A DNA stretch of 64,000 nt. Origin: Streptomyces sp. LUP30. GTDB lineage: Bacteria > Actinomycetota > Actinomycetes > Streptomycetales > Streptomycetaceae. The translations under genes were made by a program, and so were the position numbers. Under the pieces are notes generated by a model, which did no database searches, was not told the origin of the DNA, and saw only the letters and a list, made by a program, of their open reading frames with translations. The stretch lies in the NCBI RefSeq assembly GCF_001746365.1, contig NZ_MJAJ01000006.1:144835-208834 (forward strand). Direction: 5' to 3'. This document shows positions 46,884 to 55,282 of the stretch, piece after piece; the first letter of the stretch is position 1, and the number at the start of each line of letters is the position of its first letter.

Positions 46884-48965
46884 ATGGACGAGGGAAAGCC
46901 CACGAAGGCGAAGTGGTGGAGCCTGCCTCGACAGCCGTCGCCGACACGACAGGACTCTGAGGACCGCGCCGACGACCCGAGGGCCGAGTCCGCGAGCTCG
47001 GTGCCCGGCCCGGCCGACGGCGACTTCGAACTGGCCCGCCCGAACCCCGCCCCCGCCCCCGCCCTCACCCCCACCCCCACCCCCGCCGCCGTCGACGACG
47101 GCGACTACGAACTGAGCCGCCCGGCGACTGTCCCGGAGACGAGCGGCGTCCAGCACACAGCCGACCCGGACGACATCGAGCACTCGGAGAGTCCGAGGGA
47201 CACCGAGGGCGCGGGAATCGCGGAGGGCGGGGCGATACCGGGCCCGGTGGACCCGGAGAACGGGGTCGACCCCCGTGCGGGCGGCTCCCCCGCCGCCGAC
47301 TCCGCCGGCGGCGCCCTGGTAGACGCGGGTTCCGCCGACGGCGAGGGCGCCCCGTCCGGGCCCGTCCTCGCTGATGCCCTCCCCGTGGACACCCGCGATG
47401 TGCCGGCTCCCGACGCTCCCCACGCTCCCGACGCTCCCTGCGATCCTCTCGACCCTGCCCCGGGAGTGGGCGCGCGGGGCAGGGTGGGGCCGTTGCACGA
47501 TCCCGATCCCTACAGCACCCCGCCGTACGGGGAGCCCGGTCCCTGGGCTCCCGCACCCCCGGTGCAGCACCCGGCGGTCGCGTCCGTTCCCGTTCCGGCG
47601 CCCGGGACCGGGGACCCGGCCCCCGGAGCCGAGGTCGCACCCCACGCGGCCGCGCATCCCGCTGGACCGGAGGCACCGCCAGGGCCCCTGCCCATCGGGC
47701 CCCCCGCCCCTGCACCCGATCCCGCGCTCCCCTCTTCCCCCGCCCCCTCTACCTCCTTCGCTGCCGCAGGTCCCTGGCGGCGTTACGACCCCTGGTCCGC
47801 GGAACCGTTCGCGGGTTCCACCGGGGTGGAGTCCGTCGGCGAGGCCCAGTGGCGTCGGCAGGCGCGCGGGAAGCTCGTCGTCGGTGCTGTGGCCGTCGCG
47901 CTCGTCGCCGGCGGGCTCGGCGGAGCCGTCGGCACCTATCTGGAGCGCAACGGCGGGCTGCGCCCGATACGGCTGCCGCAGGCCTCCCCGGAACCCACCG
48001 GGCGGGCCGCCGACGGCGTGGCCGGGGTCGCCGCGCGGGCCCTGCCAGGCGTCGTCACCCTGCACGTCAGCGGCGGCGACGAGTCCGGCACCGGAACCGG
48101 GTTCGTCCTCGACTCCCGCGGCTACATCCTCACCAACAACCACGTGGTCGAGTCGGCCAGGAGCGGCGGCGGGATATCCGTCGTCTTCGACGGCGGGCAG
48201 ACCGTCAAGGCCGAGGTCGTCGGCCGGGACAGCGGCTACGACCTGGCCGTGGTGCGGGTGACCGGGGTGAAGGGCCTCAGGCCCCTCTCCCTCGGCAACT
48301 CCGACGACGTCCGGGTCGGCGACCCGGTCGTCGCCATCGGCGCGCCGTTCGACCTGGAGGGCACGGTCACCTCCGGCATCATCAGCGCCAGGGAGCGGCC
48401 CGTCGTCGCCGACGGCGGGAGCGGCGACACGAGCGACGTCTCGTACGTGGACGCCCTCCAGACCGACGCGCCGATCAATCCCGGCAACTCCGGCGGCCCC
48501 CTCCTCGACGCGCGGGGCCGGGTCATCGGCGTCAACTCCGCCATCCGGTCCGGCGCCGACGGCACCGACACGTCCGACGCCCAGGGCGGTTCGATCGGCC
48601 TGGGTTTCGCCATCCCGATCAACCTGGGCAGACGCGTGGCGGAGGAACTGATCAACACGGGCAGGGCGATCCACCCGGTCATCGGAGTCAGCCTCGACCT
48701 GGACTACACCGGGGACGGCGCCCTCGTCAGTGCCACGGGCACCGACGGAGACTCCCCGGTCACGCCCGGCGGCCCCGGCGACCGGGCCGGGATCAAAGCG
48801 GGCGACGTCATCACCGAGGTCGACGGCCGGCGTGTCCACACCGGTGGGGAGCTGATCGTCAGGACCCGCGCCCACCGTCCGGGCGACCGTCTGGAGCTGA
48901 CGGTCGAGCGGGCCGGGCGGGAGCGCACGCTCAGCCTCGTTCTCGGCTCGTCCGACGGCGGCTGA
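46884..48965 (+). CDS. HtrA/DegP-like serine protease with long Pro-rich N-terminus
   Basis: This 693-aa protease has about 325 N-terminal Pro/Asp/Gly-rich cytoplasmic residues, one TM helix (VVGAVAVALVAGGLGGAVG, near 331-350), a trypsin-like domain and a C-terminal PDZ domain. The catalytic triad is visible: His420 in TNNHVVES, Asp453 in SGYDLAVVRV and Ser536 in NPGNSGGPLLD. The PDZ begins near AGIKAGDVITEVDGRRV. ATG 46884 follows GGGGGAGAG. It is placed downstream of the sigma/anti-sigma pair, as in the mycobacterial sigE locus, where HtrA acts in envelope quality control. The long N-terminus with PAPAPALTPTPTP iterations is unusual. Confidence 0.93.
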   Translation: MDEGKPTKAKWWSLPRQPSPTRQDSEDRADDPRAESASSVPGPADGDFELARPNPAPAPALTPTPTPAAVDDGDYELSRPATVPETSGVQHTADPDDIEHSESPRDTEGAGIAEGGAIPGPVDPENGVDPRAGGSPAADSAGGALVDAGSADGEGAPSGPVLADALPVDTRDVPAPDAPHAPDAPCDPLDPAPGVGARGRVGPLHDPDPYSTPPYGEPGPWAPAPPVQHPAVASVPVPAPGTGDPAPGAEVAPHAAAHPAGPEAPPGPLPIGPPAPAPDPALPSSPAPSTSFAAAGPWRRYDPWSAEPFAGSTGVESVGEAQWRRQARGKLVVGAVAVALVAGGLGGAVGTYLERNGGLRPIRLPQASPEPTGRAADGVAGVAARALPGVVTLHVSGGDESGTGTGFVLDSRGYILTNNHVVESARSGGGISVVFDGGQTVKAEVVGRDSGYDLAVVRVTGVKGLRPLSLGNSDDVRVGDPVVAIGAPFDLEGTVTSGIISARERPVVADGGSGDTSDVSYVDALQTDAPINPGNSGGPLLDARGRVIGVNSAIRSGADGTDTSDAQGGSIGLGFAIPINLGRRVAEELINTGRAIHPVIGVSLDLDYTGDGALVSATGTDGDSPVTPGGPGDRAGIKAGDVITEVDGRRVHTGGELIVRTRAHRPGDRLELTVERAGRERTLSLVLGSSDGG

Positions 48966-49068
48966 GGCGGCGACGGACGCGAACATCACAGGTCGGACCC
49001 CGAAATCCGGCCCCGCAAGGCAAACAACGCGGAAACTCGGCCGTGTACACCCGGTCGGAGGCCTCGGG

Positions 49069-49102
49069 ACGGTACCGGTCGGACAGGTGTGACAGGTACC
49101 GT
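49069..49102. promoter_or_regulatory. Inverted repeat upstream of tatB
   Basis: ACGGTACC (49069-49076) and GGTACCGT (49095-49102) are perfect 8-bp inverted arms 18 bp apart, within the only non-coding stretch between htrA and tatB. It could be an operator or part of a promoter; no sigma-specific consensus is clear. Confidence 0.4.
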
Positions 49103-49185
49103 GGACCCGGCCCGGACCGCGGAAGACCCGAACTGACCACTGAGGGCCGAGGGCCGAGGACCGCGGACATCGCAAGGAGCTTCAG

Positions 49186-49632
49186 GTGTTCAATGACATA
49201 GGACCGCTCGAGCTGGTGACGATCATCGTCCTGGCCGTGCTCGTCTTCGGTCCTGACAAGCTCCCGAAGGTCATCCAGGACGTGATGCGCACCGTCCGGA
49301 AGATCCGTGAGTTCTCGGAGAGCGCCAAGGCGGACATCCGCAGCGAACTGGGCCCGGAGTTCAAGGACTTCGAGTTCGAGGACCTCAACCCCAAGACGTT
49401 CATCCGCAAGCAGCTGGACAACGACGAGCTGGGGCTGAAGGAGATCCGCAACGGCTTCGACCTGAAGAAGGAGATGGCCGACGTCACGGACGCGGTCCAC
49501 AGCCGCGACACGGACGCCCCCTCCGCGTCGGGTTCCGCGGGCGCGTCGGGCGGCGCGCGCGTCGACATGACCAAGCGCCCCGAGAAGCCGGGCGAGGACG
49601 ACCGTCCGCCCTTCGACGCGGACGCCACCTGA
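49186..49632 (+). CDS. tatB: Sec-independent (Tat) protein translocase subunit TatB
   Basis: This 148-aa protein has one N-terminal TM helix (LELVTIIVLAVLVFGPDKLP) with the FGP hinge, an amphipathic helix (KVIQDVMRTVRKIREFSESAK) and an acidic C-terminal region ending PPFDADAT. It pairs with TatC to recognise twin-arginine signal peptides. The GTG start at 49186 has AAGGAG 6 nt upstream. The 219-bp gap after htrA contains two ACGGTACC/GGTACCGT inverted copies (49069-49076, 49095-49102), so it may have its own promoter. Confidence 0.95.
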   Translation: MFNDIGPLELVTIIVLAVLVFGPDKLPKVIQDVMRTVRKIREFSESAKADIRSELGPEFKDFEFEDLNPKTFIRKQLDNDELGLKEIRNGFDLKKEMADVTDAVHSRDTDAPSASGSAGASGGARVDMTKRPEKPGEDDRPPFDADAT

Positions 49633-49801
49633 GCCGTCGGCGATCCCCGATGTGAGGGGACGCACGCTCCACGCGCCGGGTGGATTCCCGGCAGCCCGGA
49701 GCGGGGTGGCTATGCTGCCTGGTTGTTGTGCGGAGCGGACGAGTACGCCCGAAGGGGGGCGGGCCGGCCGTTCCGTCGAGAACGAGGAGGCGTCCGGGCA
49801 C

Positions 49802-50461
49802 ATGGAGACGACGAGTCGGGCAGTCGCGCAGACGCCGGCCGCGGAGGACGGGCAGCAGGTCCCCTCCGCACGGCGCACGGTCGACGGCTACCTGGAGGCA
49901 CCCTTCCCCTGGTACGGCCTCGACGAGGCCTTCACGGGGCCGCGCTGGCTGATGCAGGTGGGCACGGCCGCCGACGGGGCCGTCGAGCACGGTTCCATCG
50001 GGCACGGGGACGAGCCCTCGGTGCGGCACGAGACGGCCGGCGAGGACCGCGGGAAGTTCGCGGTCGTCGTGACCGTCGCCGCGAACCCGGTACGGCGCAG
50101 TGCGGACGGCACCGGACTGCTGGAGGCGACGTCCGTGTCGTCGGCGGCCTGGCTCGCCGGGGTGGGCCTGCTGTCCTTCACCTGGCCGGGCCAGATGGAC
50201 CACAGCCTGCGCGACGACTGGCTGGACCAGCAGACCGAGACGGCGTGGGTCCTCGCCGACGACCTCGCCGGCCCGGACTGGTCCACGCTGTCCCTGCCGG
50301 TCGACGGTGTGCCGACCCCGTTCCACTACCGCGAGTCCGAGTTCGGCTGGGTGCTGGCCGGTTCGACCTCGCAAGGGGTGCACGTGGGCGCGTACGGCAG
50401 GGGCATGAGCGCGTACGGCCTCGGCTTCGCCATGATCAAGGACATCGAGACGTACGCCTGA
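49802..50461 (+). CDS. Conserved hypothetical protein
   Basis: This 219-aa soluble protein without a signal peptide or TM helix is not in a family I recognise. It has a disordered N-terminus (residues 1-25), then VDGYLEAPFPWYGLDEAFTGPRWLMQVGTAADG, WPGQMDHSLRDDWLDQQTETAWVLADDLAGPDW and a C-terminal GWVLAGSTSQGVHVGAYGRGMSAYGLGFAMIKDI. Trp and Tyr are abundant. ATG 49802 lies about 12 nt after GAGGAGG; the frame is open further upstream but the sequence there looks non-coding. A perfect 19-bp terminator follows. Confidence 0.8.
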   Translation: METTSRAVAQTPAAEDGQQVPSARRTVDGYLEAPFPWYGLDEAFTGPRWLMQVGTAADGAVEHGSIGHGDEPSVRHETAGEDRGKFAVVVTVAANPVRRSADGTGLLEATSVSSAAWLAGVGLLSFTWPGQMDHSLRDDWLDQQTETAWVLADDLAGPDWSTLSLPVDGVPTPFHYRESEFGWVLAGSTSQGVHVGAYGRGMSAYGLGFAMIKDIETYA

Positions 50462-50483
50462 CGGCGGTACGCCCGAGCCCTGT

Positions 50484-50527
50484 GACAGTGGGGGCGCCGT
50501 CCCTGCACGGACGGCGCCCCCACTGTC
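50484..50527. terminator. Terminator between the conserved hypothetical gene and mrp
   Basis: GACAGTGGGGGCGCCGTCC (50484-50502) and GGACGGCGCCCCCACTGTC (50509-50527) form a perfect 19-bp stem with a CTGCAC loop, between convergent genes. Confidence 0.92.
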
Positions 50528-50588
50528 GCGAAGCGGAGCGAAGGACGGGGACCCGCGAGCGGGCCGGGTCCTTCCAGAACTCGTCGCG

Positions 50589-51722
50589 CTAGAACTTGTT
50601 GCGCGGGGTGATGCCCAGCGACAGGCCCGACAGGCCGCGCTGCCGGCCGCCCAGCTTGCCGGCGATGGCGCGCAGCGCTGAGCCCGCGGGGGACTCGGGG
50701 TCGGTCAGGACGACCGGCCTGCCGTCGTCGCCGCCCTCGCGCAGCCGGACGTCGATCGGGATGGAGCCGAGGACCGGGACGTTCGCGCCGGTCGTGCGGG
50801 TCAGGCCGTCGGCCACCGTCTGGCCGCCGCCGGTGCCGAAGACGTCGACCATCTCCCCGCAGTGCGGGCAGGGCAGGCCGGACATGTTCTCGACCACGCC
50901 GACGATCTTCTGGTGGGTCTGCACGGCGATGGAGCCGGCCCGCTCGGCGACCTCGGCCGCCGCCTGCTGCGGGGTCGTCACGACCAGGATCTCGGCGTTC
51001 GGGACCAGCTGGGCCACGGAGATCGCGATGTCGCCCGTGCCGGGCGGCAGGTCCAGGAGGAGGACGTCCAGGTCACCCCAGTAGACGTCCGCGAGGAACT
51101 GCTGGAGCGCGCGGTGGAGCATCGGGCCGCGCCAGACGACCGGGGCGTTGCCCGGTGTGAACATGCCGATGGAGATGACCTTCACGCCGTTCGCGGACGG
51201 CGGCATGATCATGTTCTCGACCTGGGTGGGACGGCCCTCCACGCCCAGCATGCGGGGCACGCTGTGACCGTAGATGTCGGCGTCGACCACACCCACCTTC
51301 AGGCCGTCGGCCGCCATCGCCGCCGCCAGGTTCACCGTCACCGACGACTTGCCGACGCCGCCCTTGCCGGAGGCGACCGCGTACACGCGGGTCAGCGAGC
51401 CCGGCTTGGCGAAGGGGACCTCGCGCTCGGTCTGGCCGCCGCGCAGGGCGTTCGCCAGCTCCTTGCGCTGTTCGTCGCTCATCACGTCGAGGGTGACGTC
51501 GACGCGGGTGACGCCCTCCACCGCGGAGACCGCGTCGGTCACCCGCTGCGTGATCGTCTCGCGCATCGGGCAGCCGGAGACCGTCAGGTACACGGTGACC
51601 GCGACCGCCCCGTCCGCGGCGATCTCCACCGACTTCACCATCCCGAGTTCGGTGATGGGCCGGTTGATCTCGGGGTCGTTCACCGTCGCCAGTGCCTCGC
51701 GCACCGCGTCTTCGCTAGCCAT
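50589..51722 (-). CDS. mrp: Mrp/NBP35 family ATP-binding protein, Fe-S cluster carrier
   Basis: This 377-aa P-loop ATPase of the ApbC/Mrp family transfers Fe-S clusters to target apoproteins. It has an N-terminal DUF59/MIP18 domain (residues about 1-80, with Cys in SGCPMRET), deviant Walker A GKGGVGKS at 119-126, Walker B LLLDLPPGTGD and the CxxC dimer-bridging motif in GLPCPHCGEM. A minus-strand TACCAT (51730-51735) ends 7 nt before the ATG with no ribosome site, so the mRNA is probably leaderless. It starts upstream of, and is co-directional with, the DUF1003 and MgtE_N genes. Confidence 0.94.
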   Translation of the reverse strand: MASEDAVREALATVNDPEINRPITELGMVKSVEIAADGAVAVTVYLTVSGCPMRETITQRVTDAVSAVEGVTRVDVTLDVMSDEQRKELANALRGGQTEREVPFAKPGSLTRVYAVASGKGGVGKSSVTVNLAAAMAADGLKVGVVDADIYGHSVPRMLGVEGRPTQVENMIMPPSANGVKVISIGMFTPGNAPVVWRGPMLHRALQQFLADVYWGDLDVLLLDLPPGTGDIAISVAQLVPNAEILVVTTPQQAAAEVAERAGSIAVQTHQKIVGVVENMSGLPCPHCGEMVDVFGTGGGQTVADGLTRTTGANVPVLGSIPIDVRLREGGDDGRPVVLTDPESPAGSALRAIAGKLGGRQRGLSGLSLGITPRNKF

Positions 51723-51729
51723 AGAGACG

Positions 51730-51735
51730 ATGGTA
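51730..51735 (-). promoter_or_regulatory. -10 box for a leaderless mrp transcript
   Basis: TACCAT on the minus strand ends 7 nt before the mrp ATG, the third case in this window of a TANNNT box at this distance from a gene lacking a Shine-Dalgarno site. A loose -35 TTACCG lies 19 bp further upstream. Confidence 0.45.
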
Positions 51736-51765
51736 CGGCGACCTGCGGGAACCCCGGTAAGCCCA

Positions 51766-52389
51766 TCACCGGTCGTCTACGTCACGTCCCCGCGACCGTT
51801 CTGCCGGGAATACGGCATGTTCGCGGTGACCGTCCCACCGTTCCTCCAGCTCCTTGACCATGTCCTGAAGTTCGGAGCGGATCCAGTCCCGGGTGGCGAC
51901 TTCGCCCAGACCGATGCGCAGGGCGGCGATCTCCCTGGTCAGGTACTCGGTGTCGGCGATGGACCGCTCGTTGGACTTGCGGTCCTGTTCCAGGTTGACC
52001 CGGTCGCGGTCGTCCTGCCGGTTCTGCGCGAGCAGGATCAGCGGGGCCGCGTAGGAGGCCTGCAGCGACAGCATCAGGGTCAGGAAGATGAACGGATAGT
52101 TGTCGAACCGCAGATCCGGCGGGGCGAAGATGTTCCACAGGACCCAGGCGATGATGACGACCGTCATCCAGACGATGAACCGGCCGGTGCCCAGGAAGCG
52201 CGCGATGCGCTCCGACAGCCGTCCGAAGGCCTCCGGGTCCCACTCGGGCAGGATCCGGTGCCGGGGCGACCGCGGCTGGTCCAGCCGGGCCCGGGTGCGG
52301 CCGCTCGCCGTGGCGCCCGTGGGGGTGCGCTCGCGGCCCGCGCCGGCCTGGGCGCGCTCGCGGCCCGCGCTCTCGCGTTCAGGAGCCAT
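51766..52389 (-). CDS. DUF1003 membrane protein
   Basis: This 207-aa protein has a disordered basic N-terminus (about 50 residues). The DUF1003 core has two TM helices (FIVWMTVVIIAWVLWNIF and FIFLTLMLSLQASYAAPLILLAQNRQ), followed by the DRDR and helical coiled region ending ELQDMVKELEERWDGHREH. It overlaps the upstream MgtE_N/CBS gene by 11 nt, so the two are co-translated. This pair occurs together in actinobacteria. A shared role in cation handling is inferred from context; biochemical function is unknown. Confidence 0.9.
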   Translation of the reverse strand: MAPERESAGRERAQAGAGRERTPTGATASGRTRARLDQPRSPRHRILPEWDPEAFGRLSERIARFLGTGRFIVWMTVVIIAWVLWNIFAPPDLRFDNYPFIFLTLMLSLQASYAAPLILLAQNRQDDRDRVNLEQDRKSNERSIADTEYLTREIAALRIGLGEVATRDWIRSELQDMVKELEERWDGHREHAVFPAERSRGRDVDDR

Positions 52390-53689
52390 GCGGACCGGCC
52401 CCCTCGGTCTCGGGCTCGGCCGCCGGCTCGTTCTCCAGGTGGAACTCCGTCTCCCGCCAGTCCTCCGGCAGCATGTGGTCCAGGACGTCGTCCACGGTCA
52501 CCGCACCGAGGAGCGAGCCCGCCTCGTCCACCACGGGCGCCGCGACCATGTCGTACGTCGCGAAGAACCCGGCGACGACCGGCAGGGCGGCGTCCGGCGC
52601 CAGGGCCTGCAGATCGTCGTCGAGGATCGAACTGACCAGCGTGTACGGAGGATCGCGCAGGAGCCGCTGGAAGTGGACCGTGCCCAGGTACTTGCCGGTC
52701 GGGGTCTCGTCGGGCGGGCGGCAGACGTAGACCTGCGCGGCGAGCGCGGGGGAGAGGTCCGGGTTGCGCACCCTGGCAAGGGCGTCGGCGACGGTGGCGT
52801 CGGGGCGCAGGACGATCGGCTCGGTGGTCATCAGGCCGCCCGCCGTGTGCTCCTCGTACGCCATCAGGCGCCGCATGTCGGCCGCGTCGTCGGGCTGCAT
52901 CAGACTCAGCAGCCGCTCCTTGTCCTCCTCCGGGAGCTCGGAGAGCAGGTCGGCCGCGTCGTCGGGGTCCATCGCCTCCAGGACGTCCGCCGCGCGCTCC
53001 TCCTTCAGCTTGCCGAGGATCTCGATCTGGTCGTCCTCCGGCAACTCCTCCAGGACGTCGGCCAGGCGGTCGTCGTCGAGGGCGGCGGCCACCTCGGCGC
53101 GCCGCTTCGCGGAGAGGTGGTGCAGGACGTTGGCCAGGTCGGCGGGGCGCAGCTGCTCGAACGTGGCCAGCAGACTCTCCGCGCCCTGCCCGTGCTCCTC
53201 CAGCGAGAACCCGGTCACCGCCGACCACTCCACGGTCAGCGTCTCGCCCTTGGCCCGCCGGAAGGCCGTCGCCTTCTTGCCCTTGCGGACGAAGACCCGG
53301 TCGATCTCCCAGTCGCGGCGGGCCGGCAGCTGCTGCACCGACACGTCGAGGACGGTGACCTCCTCGCCGGTCTCGACGAGCGTGACCCGCCGGTCGAGCA
53401 GCTCCCCGAACACCAGACGCTCGGTGGGCCGCTGCTCGAAGCGGCGGACGTTGAGCACGCCGGTGGTGATGACCTGACCGGACTCGACGCCGGTCACCCG
53501 GGTCATGGGCAGGAAGATCCGGCGCCGGGTGGACAGTTCGACGACCAGCCCCAGCACTCTCGGCGGCCGCCGCCGCACGCGCAGCACGACGACGAGTTCG
53601 CGCACGCGGCCCACCTGGTCGCCGTTCGGATCGAACACGGGGATGCCCGAGAGATGCGAGACGAAGATCCGGGGGGCTCCCGCTGCCAT
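52379..53689 (-). CDS. MgtE intracellular N domain / CBS domain protein without membrane domain
   Basis: This 436-aa soluble protein has an N-terminal PRC-barrel-like region (residues about 1-190, GIPVFDPNGDQVGRVRELVVVL), an MgtE_N superhelical domain (about 195-295, LRPADLANVLHHLSAKRRAEVAAALDDDRLADVLEELPEDDQ) and two CBS repeats (about 300-415). These are the Mg2+-sensing cytosolic domains of MgtE channels, but the five-helix pore is missing. It probably senses Mg2+ or adenine nucleotides and acts through a partner, perhaps the overlapping DUF1003 membrane protein. ATG at 53687-53689 follows GGAGGGG. Confidence 0.9.
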   Translation of the reverse strand: MAAGAPRIFVSHLSGIPVFDPNGDQVGRVRELVVVLRVRRRPPRVLGLVVELSTRRRIFLPMTRVTGVESGQVITTGVLNVRRFEQRPTERLVFGELLDRRVTLVETGEEVTVLDVSVQQLPARRDWEIDRVFVRKGKKATAFRRAKGETLTVEWSAVTGFSLEEHGQGAESLLATFEQLRPADLANVLHHLSAKRRAEVAAALDDDRLADVLEELPEDDQIEILGKLKEERAADVLEAMDPDDAADLLSELPEEDKERLLSLMQPDDAADMRRLMAYEEHTAGGLMTTEPIVLRPDATVADALARVRNPDLSPALAAQVYVCRPPDETPTGKYLGTVHFQRLLRDPPYTLVSSILDDDLQALAPDAALPVVAGFFATYDMVAAPVVDEAGSLLGAVTVDDVLDHMLPEDWRETEFHLENEPAAEPETEGAGPHGS

Positions 53690-53900
53690 GACCGCCCCTC
53701 CTTGTCGTTCGCGCCGGTGCGCGCTGTTGCCGGTGATGCTCTTTTCCCAATTGCCCGCTCGTGCGGGCTTCAGGCTAGCCCGTCCCGATCGGATACGCCC
53801 TGGTGGGGCGTCCGGACGGACTGGCTCCGCCCGGCCTCCGCGACCCCGGTACGCTGCCGTACGCCGCTCGGCACACCCCCGCAGAAAGGCAGCCTTCCCT

Positions 53901-54650
53901 GTGACTGCGATCCCCCAGGGCCGTACTCGCCGGACCCCGCTGGTGAGCGCGATGTGCGCACTGGTCGTGGGCATGGGACTGGCCGGGTGCAGTGAGGATC
54001 CGGACGAGGGGACGAACGGGGTGGGCAAGCTGTCCGCCGCGCAGATCCAGGAGAAGACCAAGGCGGCCGCCGGTTCCGTGGACGCGGTGCGGATGTCGGG
54101 GAGCGTCGTCACCAGCGGGCGCACGTACAAGCTCGAGATGAGCCTGAAGGCGGACGGAGGCGCCGGGTCGGTCACCGCGCAGGGGGCCACCTTCCATCTG
54201 CTGCGGGTAGGCGAGCAGCTGTTCCTCAAGGCGGACGCGGCGTTCTGGAAGAAGGAGGACGGCACGTCCGGCGACGGCTCCGACGCGGCGGCCGCCGGCA
54301 AACTCGACGGCAAGTACGTCAAGGTGCCGACGGGCGACCCCTCGTACAAGAAGTTCAGCGGGTTCACGGACAAGGACCTCCTCCTCGACGGTCTGCTGAC
54401 GCTGCACGGCGCGCTGGCCACCGACGGTCACCACGAGCAGTCCGGGGTGCGCACGATCCGCATCACCGGCGACGGCGGCTCCGGCGGCACGCTGGACGTG
54501 TCGCTGGAGGGCAAGCCGTATCCCCTGCTGCTGGAACGCGCGGGCGGCGCCGGGACGCTGCGCTTCTCCTCCTGGGGCAAGGACTTCGCCCTGGAGGAGC
54601 CGGCGAAGGACGACACGGTGGACTACGGCAAGCAGCTCCCGACGTCGTGA
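53901..54650 (+). CDS. Putative lipoprotein (LppX/LprG-like)
   Basis: This 249-aa protein has a lipoprotein signal peptide: basic GRTRRTPLVSAMCALVVGMG and lipobox LAGC (Cys near residue 30). The mature part has the alternating-strand pattern SVDAVRMSGSVVTSGRTYKLEMSLKADGGAGSVTAQGATFHLL and YPLLLERAGGAGTLRFSSWG, resembling the LppX/LprG/LolA half-barrel that carries lipids. The GTG start at 53901 gives the best signal peptide; the ribosome site is weak. It is divergent from the MgtE_N gene. Confidence 0.85.
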   Translation: MTAIPQGRTRRTPLVSAMCALVVGMGLAGCSEDPDEGTNGVGKLSAAQIQEKTKAAAGSVDAVRMSGSVVTSGRTYKLEMSLKADGGAGSVTAQGATFHLLRVGEQLFLKADAAFWKKEDGTSGDGSDAAAAGKLDGKYVKVPTGDPSYKKFSGFTDKDLLLDGLLTLHGALATDGHHEQSGVRTIRITGDGGSGGTLDVSLEGKPYPLLLERAGGAGTLRFSSWGKDFALEEPAKDDTVDYGKQLPTS

Positions 54651-54702
54651 CCGGCAGCTCCCGACGTGAGCGGCAGCTCCCGGGGTCGTGAGCGGGTGAC
54701 CG

Positions 54703-55233
54703 CTACTTCCGTCTGCGTCGGCGCAGGAGCAGCTTCGGCAGTCCGGCGGGCGCCGGCTCGCGTGTGGTGGCCGGGGTGGGGACGGGCCGGGCGGCGAGAC
54801 TCCCCTGCGGGAGCGGCGAGGTGGCGCCGGTCGGCTCCAGGCGGAGCACCCGGCACTCACGCGCCCAGCGTTCGGTCATGGCTTCGCCGTCGGGCGCGTT
54901 CAGCCGCTTGCCCTTGAGCTCGGCGACGGCCGCCTCCCAGGCTTCGGAGCCGGGCGCGAGCTCGGCGACCTTCGCCGTCCAGGTCACCAGCCGGCCGCCC
55001 TTGTCCTTGCTGCGGACGGTGACCTCGGCCGAGCCGCCCTCGACGAGTCCCGGCAGCGGCTGCTCGCCGGGCCCGTCGCCGACCAGACAGGCGGCGCCGT
55101 CGTGCCACACGTGCCACAGTGCCCGCGCGGCCGCCCCGTCCGCGCCCCGGACCCAGACGAGGCCGGACTTCTTGGTGGCCTCCTCGAGGAGGGTCCGGTC
55201 GACGAGGGCCTGTCCGAGCAGCTCGCTTGTCAT
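54703..55233 (-). CDS. Conserved hypothetical protein, possible split-barrel (PNPOx-like) fold
   Basis: This is a 176-aa protein. The segment GLVWVRGADGAAARALWHVWHDGAACLVGDGPGEQPLPGLV and VTVRSKDKGGRLVTWTAKVAELAP look like strands of a flavin-binding-type split barrel, but no cofactor motif is certain. The C-terminus is Pro-rich and ends in a run of arginines (LLLRRRRRK), suggesting nucleic acid or membrane contact. ATG at 55231-55233. It lies 49 bp downstream of the co-directional corA and may be co-transcribed with it. Confidence 0.8.
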   Translation of the reverse strand: MTSELLGQALVDRTLLEEATKKSGLVWVRGADGAAARALWHVWHDGAACLVGDGPGEQPLPGLVEGGSAEVTVRSKDKGGRLVTWTAKVAELAPGSEAWEAAVAELKGKRLNAPDGEAMTERWARECRVLRLEPTGATSPLPQGSLAARPVPTPATTREPAPAGLPKLLLRRRRRK

Positions 55234-55282
55234 GCCGCCCAGCCTATCCGTGGGCCGTCCGGGCGGGTCCTCGGCGATGTCC

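Noticed and set aside
45564..49175. A 1203-aa open frame on the minus strand across sigE, anti-sigma and htrA
   Set aside because: It is anti-sense to three genes with clear family motifs. The long frame arises from GC-rich codon structure and has no domain content.
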